NCBI GenBank assembly: GCA_027295865.1
Contig: JAPUKB010000054.1
Coordinates: 1 to 47,331 of the forward strand
Origin: Nitrososphaerota archaeon
Lineage (GTDB): Archaea > Thermoproteota > Nitrososphaeria > Nitrososphaerales > UBA57
Direction: 5' to 3'
Length of the DNA: 47,331 bases
The notes under the pieces are model-generated. The model did no database searches, was not told the DNA's origin, and saw nothing but the letters and a program-made list of their open reading frames with translations. Positions 46,871-47,331 of this stretch are shown here, one piece after another. The position numbers and the translations under genes were made by a program. Every line of letters starts with the position of its first letter. Within the stretch, counting starts at the first letter, position 1.

Positions 46871-47331
46871 ATGGGCCGAGAGACCGAGGGCAAGGAGAAA
46901 TCCACAAGCCGGGAACCACAGACAATTCGCAACATCCAACGTCTTTCCTCTAGACTTCAACGCGCAATCACATCGGGCCATAGTTCACCCAGGCTACTGA
47001 AGGATCTCGACGAGTTCATTTCACATACATTCGCTTCCCAAATGGAGCGAATAGTCGACATTATGGAAGAATTCCCTTCCAAGGAGGATTCGGAGGTCGA
47101 AACCACTGGGAGCGCGGCTGTCCTACATTTCGTTCCAAGAATGAGGAATTTGCAAGCGTCTTTCAAGTCTATGAATAAGACTTACTCCTCGACCCTGAAG
47201 GGACTTCGGAAAGTGAGCTCCGATGACCTTGCGTCATTGGCCGACCTAGATTCTGAACTGGGGACATCCCTAGCCTATCTTCTTCACAAATGCTCTCTGA
47301 TGACATCATCGAGACTACGACGGGGCGGAAG
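46871..47331 (+). CDS. Unidentified protein, 5' part (runs off the right edge)
   Basis: The frame is open from ATG 46871 to the window end (153 complete codons). The product is rich in Ser, Leu and charged residues. It looks alpha-helical: IRNIQRLSSRLQRAI, LLKDLDEFISHTFASQMERIVDIMEE, MRNLQASFKSMNKTYSSTLKGL, LADLDSELGTSLAYLLHK. No motif is recognised. A box ACTTTAAAC (46838-46846) about 28 nt upstream suggests a leaderless message, which supports a real gene. Confidence 0.6.
   Translation, partial: MGRETEGKEKSTSREPQTIRNIQRLSSRLQRAITSGHSSPRLLKDLDEFISHTFASQMERIVDIMEEFPSKEDSEVETTGSAAVLHFVPRMRNLQASFKSMNKTYSSTLKGLRKVSSDDLASLADLDSELGTSLAYLLHKCSLMTSSRLRRGG

Overview
The window is a 47.3 kb piece of an archaeal chromosome. 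Evidence for this is the archaeal 16S/23S sequence, the AroA'/AroB' route to dehydroquinate, a GHMP-type shikimate kinase, archaeosine TgtA, an Sm-like protein, aIF1, beta-CASP nucleases, and TATA boxes about 25 nt upstream of start codons. The 16S-23S spacer has no tRNA-Ala, no 5S gene is nearby, and a probable ribosomal protein L38e is present. Together these point to the TACK side, most likely a thaumarchaeote-related lineage; this placement is an inference. TTG and GTG starts are common. The 16S 3' end carries the usual anti-Shine-Dalgarno sequence, and many internal operon genes have GAGGTGA-like ribosome binding sites.

Layout: (1) 1-468, the 5' part of an unidentified minus-strand gene. 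(2) 604-5570, the rRNA operon on the minus strand (16S then 23S), with long inverted-repeat processing stems around each rRNA and a TATA box near 5560. (3) 5640-6482, endonuclease IV. (4) 6555-17050, a purine operon purS-Q-L-F-(purF paralogue)-D-C-M ending in an overlapping 2-hydroxyacid dehydrogenase. (5) A minus-strand cysteine synthase, diverging from sufC-sufS-sufU and L38e. (6) 20917-30138, mostly minus-strand nucleic-acid genes: two beta-CASP nucleases, tgtA, an Sm3-like protein, a metallophosphoesterase and Lhr helicase, with a PAC2 protein and a small unknown protein on the plus strand. (7) YchF GTPase, an ArsR-like regulator and CysRS. (8) 33392-43570, a compact aromatic amino-acid operon: aspartate kinase, aroA', aroB', aroD, aroE, shikimate kinase, aroA, aroC, a chorismate mutase-aminotransferase fusion, and prephenate dehydrogenase. 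(9) A winged-helix protein and a membrane protein on the minus strand, then aIF1, a zinc-ribbon protein, a CPBP protease, dCMP deaminase and an open-ended unknown gene.

The most notable observations are these. First, the aminotransferase half of the chorismate mutase fusion has histidine where the PLP-binding lysine should be, while the other cofactor residues are kept. Second, three genes (aroA, the chorismate mutase fusion and the purF paralogue) can encode their conserved N-termini only if translation starts at CTG, two of them behind good ribosome binding sites. Third, a tandem second PurF has lost its glutaminase residues but keeps the PRPP loop. Fourth, sufC sits with sufS and sufU but without sufB or sufD. 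No CRISPR, insertion sequence, prophage or tRNA gene was seen.
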